A stretch of DNA of 6,184 bases from Calditrichota bacterium (lineage in GTDB: Bacteria; Electryoneota; RPQS01): positions 1 to 6,184 of the forward strand of contig JAGVEU010000156.1 of NCBI GenBank assembly GCA_020057985.1. The letters are read 5' to 3'. This document shows, one piece after another, positions 1-4,661 of this stretch. The notes beneath the pieces are model-generated. The model worked only from the letters and a program-made list of their open reading frames with translations, did no database searches and was not told the origin of the DNA. How positions within the stretch are numbered: the first letter of the stretch is position 1; each line of letters starts with the position of its first letter. A program made the position numbers and the translations under genes.

Positions 1-2
1 AA

Positions 3-86
3 GACAAAGTCGTCGATACACTGGTTATCTACCAAAATAACCCAGAATCCGTGAAATCAATCTGCGCCATGTCGGCCTATTTATGA
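3..86 (+). CDS. Possible 3' end of an upstream gene, truncated by the window edge
   Basis: Frame 3 is open from the window edge to a TGA at 84-86 and reads DKVVDTLVIYQNNPESVKSI followed by CAMSAYL. The other two plus frames stop by base 53, and the minus frames also stop inside this stretch, so this is the only frame open throughout. The peptide has the look of a soluble protein tail, but 27 residues are too few to recognise a family and an open run of this length can occur by chance. No terminator follows directly. The nearest plus-strand one is at 294-316, about 200 bases further on. I cannot assign a function. Confidence 0.35.
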   Translation, partial: DKVVDTLVIYQNNPESVKSICAMSAYL

Positions 87-128
87 GAAACACTATAACA
101 GCGTTGCACTCAGTAACCTGTTCATAAT

Positions 129-152
129 ATTGAATTTGCTATTATGTTCAAT
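129..152. repeat. Short AT-rich inverted repeat
   Basis: ATTGAA (129-134) and TTCAAT (147-152) are perfect 6-base arms separated by 12 bases in an AT-rich stretch. The spacing would suit a dimeric regulator, but short dyads are common in AT-rich DNA and no gene start is close. It may be chance. Confidence 0.25.
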
Positions 153-184
153 TGGCTATTGAGTTTAGGTTGGAGATTGAAAAA

Positions 185-204
185 CTGGAGAGGCAAGCCT
201 CCAG
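185..204. repeat. Small hairpin CTGGAG/CTCCAG
   Basis: CTGGAG (185-190) pairs with CTCCAG (199-204) around an 8-base loop. The loop region can also fold as AGGC-AA-GCCT. There is no T tract after it on either strand, so it is not an intrinsic terminator. It directly precedes the 8-base tandem repeat and may belong to the same non-coding element. Confidence 0.35.
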
Positions 205-210
205 GGAAAA

Positions 211-242
211 CGCTGAAACGCTGAAACGCTGAAACGTTGAAA
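211..242. repeat. Four-copy 8-base tandem repeat (CGCTGAAA)
   Basis: The unit CGCTGAAA occurs at 211-218, 219-226 and 227-234, followed by a one-base variant CGTTGAAA at 235-242, with no spacers. A further partial CG follows. It lies in non-coding DNA. The copies are too short and spacerless to be CRISPR. The period of 8 is not a multiple of 3, which also argues against coding. It is a simple repeat prone to copy-number change. Confidence 0.9.
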
Positions 243-293
243 CGGCAGTAAAGGGACTTATTTTCGGCACACGTCTGTATTTGCGGTACTTAC

Positions 294-316
294 GGCGGCC
301 TCTGGCCGCCTTTTCT
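294..316 (+). terminator. Intrinsic (Rho-independent) terminator
   Basis: GGCGGCC (294-300) and GGCCGCC (304-310) form a perfect 7-bp GC-only stem with a TCT loop, followed immediately by TTTTCTTGT. This is a textbook plus-strand terminator. The only plus-strand coding candidate upstream ends at 86, so the hairpin either ends a transcript with a roughly 200-base 3' tail or ends a separate non-coding RNA from 87-293. It insulates the nadE promoter just downstream. Confidence 0.85.
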
Positions 317-328
317 TGTCTGTCTGAG

Positions 329-357
329 TTGAATTTTGGCAAATTGTGCAGTATATT
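329..357 (+). promoter_or_regulatory. Candidate sigma70 promoter for nadE
   Basis: TTGAAT (329-334, 4 of 6 to consensus) and TATATT (352-357, 5 of 6) are separated by exactly 17 bases. The site sits right after the 294-316 terminator and is the best candidate upstream of nadE. A start near 364 would give a leader of about 140 bases that contains both hairpins described below. It is predicted from sequence only. Confidence 0.55.
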
Positions 358-368
358 AAAGCCTTATG

Positions 369-388
369 CGTGGGGAAATCACCCCACG
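369..388 (+). other. Leader hairpin 1 upstream of nadE
   Basis: CGTGGGG (369-375) and CCCCACG (382-388) form a perfect 7-bp stem around a 6-base loop (AAATCA). It would begin a few bases after the predicted transcription start and could cap the 5' end of the nadE mRNA. No T tract follows, so it is not a terminator. Confidence 0.6.
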
Positions 389-392
389 GATC

Positions 393-470
393 GTAGTTGC
401 AACCCCCCGTGGTTGCGTCTCTCCACCATTCCTAATGTCCGTGAACGCAACCACAGGGGGTTGCGGCTAC
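393..470 (+). repeat. Long imperfect palindrome in the nadE leader
   Basis: The 26-base arm 393-418 pairs with 445-470 across a 26-base loop (419-444). I count 23 Watson-Crick pairs, two G-U pairs (397-466 and 398-465) and one C-A mismatch (408-455). The arms share the cores GCAACCCCC and GTGGTTGCGT with their complements. As RNA this is a very stable hairpin ending about 33 bases before the nadE start codon. As DNA it has the form of a REP- or MITE-like palindromic element. I do not recognise it as a known riboswitch, and it has no following T tract. Confidence 0.85.
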
Positions 471-503
471 AACGACTTTTGAATCTCAATTCCTTTCCTA
501 ACT

Positions 504-2447
504 ATGCGTTCCATCAAAATCGGACTTTCCAATCTCGATACGACCGTCGGGGCCATGCGTTCCAATTGCGACAAACTCATTTCGTTCGCTCGGCGCATGA
601 GTGCGGAGCGTTGCACAGTTGGCTGTTTTTCGGAGCAGGTGATCTCTGGCTATCCGTCGGAAGATTTGGTTCAGTGGCGCGGATTCGTAGAACAGCAATG
701 GCGGGGACTTATTCGCTTTGCTGAGGCGACACGTAATCTCGATACGATCTTCACGCTTGGGTTAACGGCACAGGAGAGTAACAAGGTATATAACTGCGCG
801 GCCGTGGTGTGGAACGGAAAAATCATGGGAGTTGTGCCCAAGGAGCAATTGCCCACATACGAAGTTTTCTATGAACAGCGGACGTTCTCGCCCGGAGTGG
901 CTGGACGGGTGACTGACCTAAACGGAGTGCCCTTCGGGGATTTGATTTTTCGATTTCCGTTCGGCACACTGGCCGTAGAGGTCTGCGAGGATCTTTGGAC
1001 AGCGGACGGGCCAACTATGAGACGAGCCTATAGCGGAGCTGAGTTGGTGATTAATGCCTCGGCATCACCGTGGCGAGCGGGAATGGTAGACCTAAGACGG
1101 AAGATCATCAGCGAACAGGCGGCGACGAGTCAGGTTGCTCTGGTTTATGTGAACAAAATCGGTGGTCAGGATTCGCTGGTGTTTGACGGCGGCGGATTTA
1201 TGAATCAAAACGGAGAGATGTTCGCCGAAGCGCCGCGCTGGCGGGAAGGGCTTTTCTCATGCGTAATAGACCTCGATTACACGACTCGCAAGCGGGAACA
1301 GAACAGTGCATGGCAAACGGATTGCGAGAAATATCTGAGCACCAATCCTCCCGTGCACGTGATTGAGTGCGCGGGCAGGGTTCTTTTTGACATGACTGTG
1401 CCGAACAAGTTGCAGACGAGTGCGCTGCCTCGACTTGATGCTCGCGCGGAGTATTTTGAAGATCTTTTGTCGGCGATGACGTGGGGGCTGAAAGGGTACT
1501 TTGAGAAAACCGGAGTGTTTGATAGAATCGGGATTGCGCTTTCGGGGGGCAAGGATTCGGTACTCACGTTGATTATCGCCTGGCTCTATGCAGGGGAGCG
1601 CTTTGCGGGTTTAGCGGAGAGCGAACGTGTTGCGGCAATTCGGGATTTCATCCATGCATTCTCATTGCCGACGCGGTTCAACTCGGACACTACGCGCGGC
1701 ATCTCGCGGCAGATCTGCGACGAATTAGGAGTGAGCTTCTTTGAGTTTTCGATTGAGGATGCTTTCGCGCGGGAGGTCGAAGCGACCCGCCAAATGCTCG
1801 GCGAGAAACAGGAATTGACCGGAATCACCAAGCAGAATATACAAGCGCGAATACGCGCCGCACGGATGTGGAACTGGGCAAACTCCTCACGCGGGTTGTT
1901 TCTGCAAACGGGAAACATGTCCGAGAAAGCCGTGGGTTACACAACGGTTGGCGGAGACCTGATGGGGGCCTACTCGCTGATTGGCAATCTTCCAAAGACT
2001 ATCGTGATTGAACTACTGCGCTATTTGGGTGAGAAATACAAGTGGCCGAGCATACAAACGCTACTTGCAACGAGAGCTTCCGCCGAGCTTGAAGAAAATC
2101 AGGAAGACGAGCGCGACCTGATGCCGTTTGCCGTGCTCGATGATTGCTTTGCGCTGTTCGCCGGTGAAAAATTAATGCCGTTGGAACTCTATCAAGCTAT
2201 GCGAGCTAAGTGGAGCGATGAGGAGTTGAAGAAGCTACATCCCGAGTACAAACCCGGCATGCTCAAGGAGTGGGTGATTCGTTTTGTGAAGCTATTTGTC
2301 GGCTCGATCTACAAGTGGGTGCAGGCTCCGCAGGCGGTTCACCTCGGAACGCTCGATCTCGACCGCGAACGCGCACTGCAATTGCCGGTAGTGCAGTCGC
2401 TGGAGTGGCTGGAGTTGGAAAGGGTGGAAGAGAAGGATGAGGGATGA
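504..2447 (+). CDS. nadE: Glutamine-dependent NAD+ synthetase
   Basis: NadE catalyses the last step of NAD+ synthesis in the cytoplasm: ATP-dependent amidation of deamido-NAD+ using ammonia released from glutamine. The 647-residue protein has both family domains. The N-terminal nitrilase-type glutaminase (about 1-290) shows the Glu-Lys-Cys triad as Glu44 (FSEQVISGYP), Lys113 (VPKEQLPTY) and Cys161 (VEVCEDLW). The C-terminal synthetase (about 315-647) has the ATP-binding SGGKDS loop (347-352) and TGNMSEKAVGYTTVGGD (469-485), then IGNLPKT. The length suits the two-domain bacterial enzymes. The C-terminus has IYKWVQAP and LDLDRERALQLP where many relatives have a KR-rich motif. ATG 504 is chosen because MRSIKIGLSN matches the usual first nitrilase strand. 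No Shine-Dalgarno sequence precedes it. The last residues (DEG) and the stop lie in a 7-base tandem repeat. The gene converges with the MFS gene. Confidence 0.97.
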   Translation: MRSIKIGLSNLDTTVGAMRSNCDKLISFARRMSAERCTVGCFSEQVISGYPSEDLVQWRGFVEQQWRGLIRFAEATRNLDTIFTLGLTAQESNKVYNCAAVVWNGKIMGVVPKEQLPTYEVFYEQRTFSPGVAGRVTDLNGVPFGDLIFRFPFGTLAVEVCEDLWTADGPTMRRAYSGAELVINASASPWRAGMVDLRRKIISEQAATSQVALVYVNKIGGQDSLVFDGGGFMNQNGEMFAEAPRWREGLFSCVIDLDYTTRKREQNSAWQTDCEKYLSTNPPVHVIECAGRVLFDMTVPNKLQTSALPRLDARAEYFEDLLSAMTWGLKGYFEKTGVFDRIGIALSGGKDSVLTLIIAWLYAGERFAGLAESERVAAIRDFIHAFSLPTRFNSDTTRGISRQICDELGVSFFEFSIEDAFAREVEATRQMLGEKQELTGITKQNIQARIRAARMWNWANSSRGLFLQTGNMSEKAVGYTTVGGDLMGAYSLIGNLPKTIVIELLRYLGEKYKWPSIQTLLATRASAELEENQEDERDLMPFAVLDDCFALFAGEKLMPLELYQAMRAKWSDEELKKLHPEYKPGMLKEWVIRFVKLFVGSIYKWVQAPQAVHLGTLDLDRERALQLPVVQSLEWLELERVEEKDEG

Positions 2448-2462
2448 AGGATGAGGGATGAA
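2435..2462. repeat. Four-copy 7-base tandem repeat crossing the nadE stop
   Basis: GGATGAG (2435-2441), GGATGAA (2442-2448), GGATGAG (2449-2455) and GGATGAA (2456-2462) are contiguous and alternate in their last base. The second unit contains the nadE TGA at 2445-2447, so the repeat supplies the last three residues and the stop. Since 7 is not a multiple of 3, gain or loss of a unit upstream of the stop would change the frame, but every frame of the repeat soon meets a TGA. Confidence 0.9.
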
Positions 2463-2467
2463 AGAAT

Positions 2468-2493
2468 GCCTTCATGCTTGAGGGCTTTGCTTC
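2468..2493 (+). terminator. Probable nadE terminator
   Basis: GCCTTCA (2468-2474) pairs with TGAGGGC (2479-2485), six Watson-Crick pairs plus one T-G, around a TGCT loop. TTTGCTTC follows. It lies 20 bases after the nadE stop in a convergent gap, where a terminator is expected. The T tract is interrupted, so strength is uncertain. Confidence 0.5.
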
Positions 2494-2514
2494 TGACGCA
2501 CAGGCCAAACAACT

Positions 2515-2568
2515 GTCATCCTGAACAAGGTCTTCCGCAGTGAAGGATCTCAGCCCCCTTCAGGATGA
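2515..2568. repeat. Dispersed-repeat-like dyad at the convergent gene junction
   Basis: TCATCCTGAA (2516-2525) and TTCAGGATGA (2559-2568) are perfect 10-base inverted arms with a 33-base interior. The interior contains CTTC/GAAG (2532-2535, 2542-2545) and ends GAAGGATCTCA. The right arm lies inside the last codons of the MFS gene (stop at 2550-2552). The order GTCATCCTGA...GAAGGATCT resembles a short repeat I recall seeing scattered in many bacterial genomes. It could also serve as the transcript end for the MFS gene on the minus strand, though no clear T tract is present. Confidence 0.6.
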
Positions 2569-3779
2569 TGGGCGGGGATAAACAGGAACCCCACTGCCGC
2601 AACGACCGCCAGTGCCGCTCCGAAATAGAAGGGAGCGCTCGGCGAGATGCTGTCCCAGAGCAAGCCCGCGATCACGCTTGCCAGCAGCGCCAAAACTCCG
2701 GTGACCATGTTGAACAGACCGAGAGCGGTTCCCCTCACTTCTGAGCCAACGAGGTTGCTGATGAGGGCTTTGCTGACTCCTTCCGTTAGAGCGATGTACA
2801 CACCGTAAAAGGCAAACAGAAGCCAGACGAGCCAGTTGGCGCCACATACTGCAAAGCCGAGATAAACGGCAGCATAGACGAGAAAACCAATCCACAGCAA
2901 GCGCTCCTTGGGAATTCTGTCGGCCAGCTTGCCGATGGGATAGGACAAGAGCGAATAGCTCGCATTGTAGCAGAGATAAACGAGGATCACTGCAACCACT
3001 GAGAAACCAAGGTTCTTAGCGCGCAACAGCAGAAAAGTATCACTGCTATTAGCGAGCGCAAAAACCGAGAATACGGTCAGAATAGAATAGTATCGTTTCC
3101 CAAACCGTAGCGACACAGCTTGCTGTGTCTGAGTTCGCCGTGTCTGTTCTTTTTTCCGGGGGGGGATCTCCTTCACCCACAGAATCATCATCACACCGAG
3201 CACTCCCGGTATGAAGGCAATCCAATAGAGCAACCGGAAGGCGCTCTCTTGAGATCCCTGATTGCTCAGCATATAGAGCAGGAGGAGCGATAGAGAGACT
3301 CCGACAAACGCGCCCAAGGTGTCCATGGCTCGGTGCAGTCCAAACGCCCACCCTCTTCGTTCGGGTCCAATGGAATCTGCTATTAAGGCATCACGAGCGG
3401 TCGTTCGCAGCCCCTTGCCAAACCTGTCTATGAACCGCGCAAACAACACTGCCGGCCAACCCATCGCCAAGGCGAGGAGCGGTTTGGCCAATGCAGACAG
3501 CCCGTAGCCGCCGAAAATGAAAATCTTGCGTTTGCGAATGCGATCCGAGTGCCAGCCGGACACTCCCTTAAGTACGCTGGCGGTTCCTTCGGCAATGCCC
3601 TCGATTAAGCCGAGGATGCTCATGCTTGCGCCGAGAATCGTGGTCAGAAAGAGCGGCGTGATGGCATAGAGCATTTCGCTGGAGACGTCCGTCAGGAAGC
3701 TGACCCAGCCGAGGCGGATAACGTTTTTGGAGTGGTTGGTATGACCGGTCTCCTGAAGCTCTTTCTTACTCATGGGCAC
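2550..3779 (-). CDS. MFS transporter, MJ1317-like (12 transmembrane helices)
   Basis: This is an inner-membrane secondary transporter of the major facilitator superfamily. The substrate is unknown, and relatives are usually annotated as generic efflux permeases. The 409-residue protein has hydrophobic helices throughout, split by a basic central loop (about 203-225). The loop between helices 2 and 3 carries motif A as GVSGWHSDRIRKRK (72-85), with a degenerate copy in the second half at GKLADRIPKER (283-293). Helix 4 and the following loop read RFIDRFGKGLRTTARDALIAD (within 115-135), the feature that suggests the MJ1317-like subgroup. The start is GTG 3779 or ATG 3773. Neither has a good Shine-Dalgarno site. 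A terminator lies only about 20 bases upstream, so either a promoter overlaps it or the gene depends on readthrough from the CBS gene. The central loop is encoded by unusual DNA: an 8-base C run, a 6-base A run and a perfect palindrome. Confidence 0.93.
   Translation of the reverse strand: MPMSKKELQETGHTNHSKNVIRLGWVSFLTDVSSEMLYAITPLFLTTILGASMSILGLIEGIAEGTASVLKGVSGWHSDRIRKRKIFIFGGYGLSALAKPLLALAMGWPAVLFARFIDRFGKGLRTTARDALIADSIGPERRGWAFGLHRAMDTLGAFVGVSLSLLLLYMLSNQGSQESAFRLLYWIAFIPGVLGVMMILWVKEIPPRKKEQTRRTQTQQAVSLRFGKRYYSILTVFSVFALANSSDTFLLLRAKNLGFSVVAVILVYLCYNASYSLLSYPIGKLADRIPKERLLWIGFLVYAAVYLGFAVCGANWLVWLLFAFYGVYIALTEGVSKALISNLVGSEVRGTALGLFNMVTGVLALLASVIAGLLWDSISPSAPFYFGAALAVVAAVGFLFIPAHHPEGG
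3112..3129. repeat. Perfect palindrome inside the MFS gene
   Basis: GACACAGC (3112-3119) and GCTGTGTC (3122-3129) are perfect 8-base arms around TT. A second GTGTCTG (3140-3146) repeats the sequence at 3125-3131. The palindrome encodes residues 217-223 (QTQQAVS) of the transporter, in the loop joining its two halves, where extra residues are tolerated. It could be a small repeat element captured in frame. Confidence 0.8.
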
Positions 3780-3798
3780 AATTTACGAATTTCTCAAC

Positions 3799-3826
3799 AA
3801 AAAATCCGGCGGTCACCGGATTTTTT
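3799..3826 (-). terminator. Intrinsic terminator after the CBS-domain gene
   Basis: AAAAAATCCGG (3799-3809) and CCGGATTTTTT (3816-3826) are perfect 11-base complements around a 6-base loop. Read on the minus strand, the CBS gene stop (TAG at 3845-3847) is followed about 18 bases later by this GC-containing stem and a run of six T. The symmetry means it could also act on the plus strand, but no plus-strand gene runs into it. It lies only about 20 bases before the MFS start codon, an unusually tight position. Confidence 0.85.
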
Positions 3827-3844
3827 TATGCCATTCAGAGCGGA

Positions 3845-4285
3845 CTACGCCGGATATTTGCCGGTAATGAAGTCCGTGAGGTGCCTTGTGACGAACTCGG
3901 CCACTTCAAGTTTGGCCTTGACGAGATCGCCCTGCGGCACGACTCCAATTAATTTGCCGCTCTCGACCACAGGCAAGTGCCGGATGCGTTGTGAGGTCAT
4001 GAGCATGAGGGACTGATCTACAGAATCATCCGGTCTTGCAATCATGACCTTTTTAGTCATGCACTCTCCCACCGTCAGTGTGGCAAGCTGAGAGGCATGA
4101 GTATCCACCAGCCGCAACGTGTCCCGCTCCGTGAAGATTCCTACCAGTTGACCGGCTTGGTCAACAACGCACAAGGCCCCGACGTTATTCTGCACGAGGG
4201 CGCGAATTACCTCCTGCACAGTCTGGTTCGGATTTGCTGTGTGTACCTGATTTCCCTTGTCAGCGAGAACATCTGAGATTCGCAT
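3845..4285 (-). CDS. Two-CBS-domain (CBS pair) regulatory protein
   Basis: A small cytoplasmic protein made of two CBS domains. CBS pairs usually bind AMP, ATP or related adenylate ligands and report energy state to a partner. The partner here is unknown. Counting from the start chosen here it has 146 residues. The first CBS motif runs from about 3 to 57 with LVGIFTERD, and the second from about 71 to 127 with RIRHLPVVESGKLIGVVPQG then DLVK. The usual GVVSIGDLV is changed to GVVPQGDLV, which may alter ligand contact. An ATG at 4315 in the same frame would add ten residues. I prefer 4285 because it matches where family members begin, has GGGAG six bases upstream, and the predicted transcription start (near 4328) would leave the upstream ATG with about 13 bases of leader lacking its GAGGAG. 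A terminator follows the gene. Confidence 0.93.
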   Translation of the reverse strand: MRISDVLADKGNQVHTANPNQTVQEVIRALVQNNVGALCVVDQAGQLVGIFTERDTLRLVDTHASQLATLTVGECMTKKVMIARPDDSVDQSLMLMTSQRIRHLPVVESGKLIGVVPQGDLVKAKLEVAEFVTRHLTDFITGKYPA

Positions 4286-4334
4286 GTTGTGCTCCCGATT
4301 CGTGTTGTGGGTCATTTGTCTTATGTCTCCTCAT

Positions 4335-4363
4335 AATATACCTGTGAAATAGTACGAAGTCAA
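4335..4363 (-). promoter_or_regulatory. Sigma70 promoter for the CBS-domain gene
   Basis: Read on the minus strand, TTGACT (4363-4358, 5 of 6 to consensus) and TATATT (4340-4335, 5 of 6) are separated by exactly 17 bases. The predicted start is near 4328. This is the best promoter match in the window and is correctly placed for the CBS gene. The GAGGAG at 4332-4327 would sit on the transcription start and so be largely absent from the mRNA, which affects the start-codon choice. No operator is obvious within it. Confidence 0.75.
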
Positions 4364-4397
4364 GCTCTAAATGTTCCGTTGTGAAATTTTTAATTTA

Positions 4398-4410
4398 CTA
4401 TAAAATATAG
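4398..4410. repeat. AT-rich palindrome CTATA-AAA-TATAG
   Basis: Perfect 5-base arms around AAA in the divergent intergenic region, 35 bases upstream of the CBS gene -35 box. It may be a protein-binding site or just AT-rich sequence. Confidence 0.3.
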
Positions 4411-4420
4411 GGTTAGACAA

Positions 4421-4451
4421 GAATGCCTCATTTTTGACTTGTGAATGCCTC
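4421..4451. repeat. 9-base direct repeat GAATGCCTC
   Basis: GAATGCCTC occurs at 4421-4429 and 4443-4451, so the copies start 22 bases apart, close to two helical turns and on the same DNA face. It lies between the two divergent promoters. This is the sort of spacing used by tandem regulator sites, but a single pair of 9-base repeats is weak evidence. The rest of 4364-4594 shows no gene, only AT-rich DNA and a weak CGGC/GCCG stem near 4454-4467. Confidence 0.35.
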
Positions 4452-4594
4452 TCGGCGGATCTGCCGTTGCGGAGGTAGGAATTCAAGACAAAAAAGGGAG
4501 GACAGCGAGTATGGTCTGGGGCAACACGCCTACTGACACCAGCAAAAGCATAAAAATCAATAGGATAGATTTTTTGAATAGTACTTGAAATGTC

Positions 4595-4623
4595 TTGTTT
4601 TAGGCGTGGGTCTTTAGTATATT
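4595..4623 (+). promoter_or_regulatory. Candidate promoter for the 4662-5942 gene
   Basis: TATATT (4618-4623, 5 of 6) is preceded by a 17-base spacer and a weak -35 TTGTTT (4595-4600, only TTG clearly matching). The predicted start is near 4630, giving a leader of about 32 bases that holds the AGGAGG site. The poor -35 suggests a weak or activator-dependent promoter. Confidence 0.45.
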
Positions 4624-4649
4624 TACAGAAACGCGGATCGAAATCCCAA

Positions 4650-4661
4650 GAGGAGGACAAT
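4650..4661 (+). promoter_or_regulatory. Strong ribosome binding site fixing the start at 4662
   Basis: GAGGAGG (4650-4656) lies five bases before ATG 4662. An in-frame ATG at 4590 has no such site and overlaps the predicted promoter. The 4662 start also begins a clean signal peptide, so it is clearly preferred. Confidence 0.85.

Noticed and set aside
104..130. Possible promoter TTGCAC (104-109) with TAATAT (125-130)
   Set aside because: The spacer is only 15 bases and the -10 is poor. It could drive a transcript ending at 294-316 but is too weak to list.
211..242. Possible CRISPR array
   Set aside because: Units are 8 bases with no spacers, and no cas genes are present.
369..470. Known NAD+ riboswitch upstream of nadE
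   Set aside because: I could not identify the conserved motifs of the described NAD+ riboswitch classes. Long near-perfect hairpins are atypical of them.
281..724. 147-codon plus-strand open frame overlapping the nadE start
   Set aside because: It runs through the intrinsic terminator, both leader hairpins and the nadE 5' end in another frame, and has no protein-family features.
1586..1918. 110-codon minus-strand open frame within nadE
   Set aside because: Entirely antisense to the conserved synthetase domain, with no ribosome site or motif.
4434..4456. TTGACT on the plus strand as a -35 box
   Set aside because: No acceptable -10 box lies 16-18 bases downstream, where the sequence is GC-rich.
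4590..4661. Upstream in-frame ATG at 4590 extending the membrane protein by 24 residues
   Set aside because: It overlaps the predicted promoter, has no ribosome site, and would bury the signal peptide. The AGGAGG five bases before 4662 decides the start.
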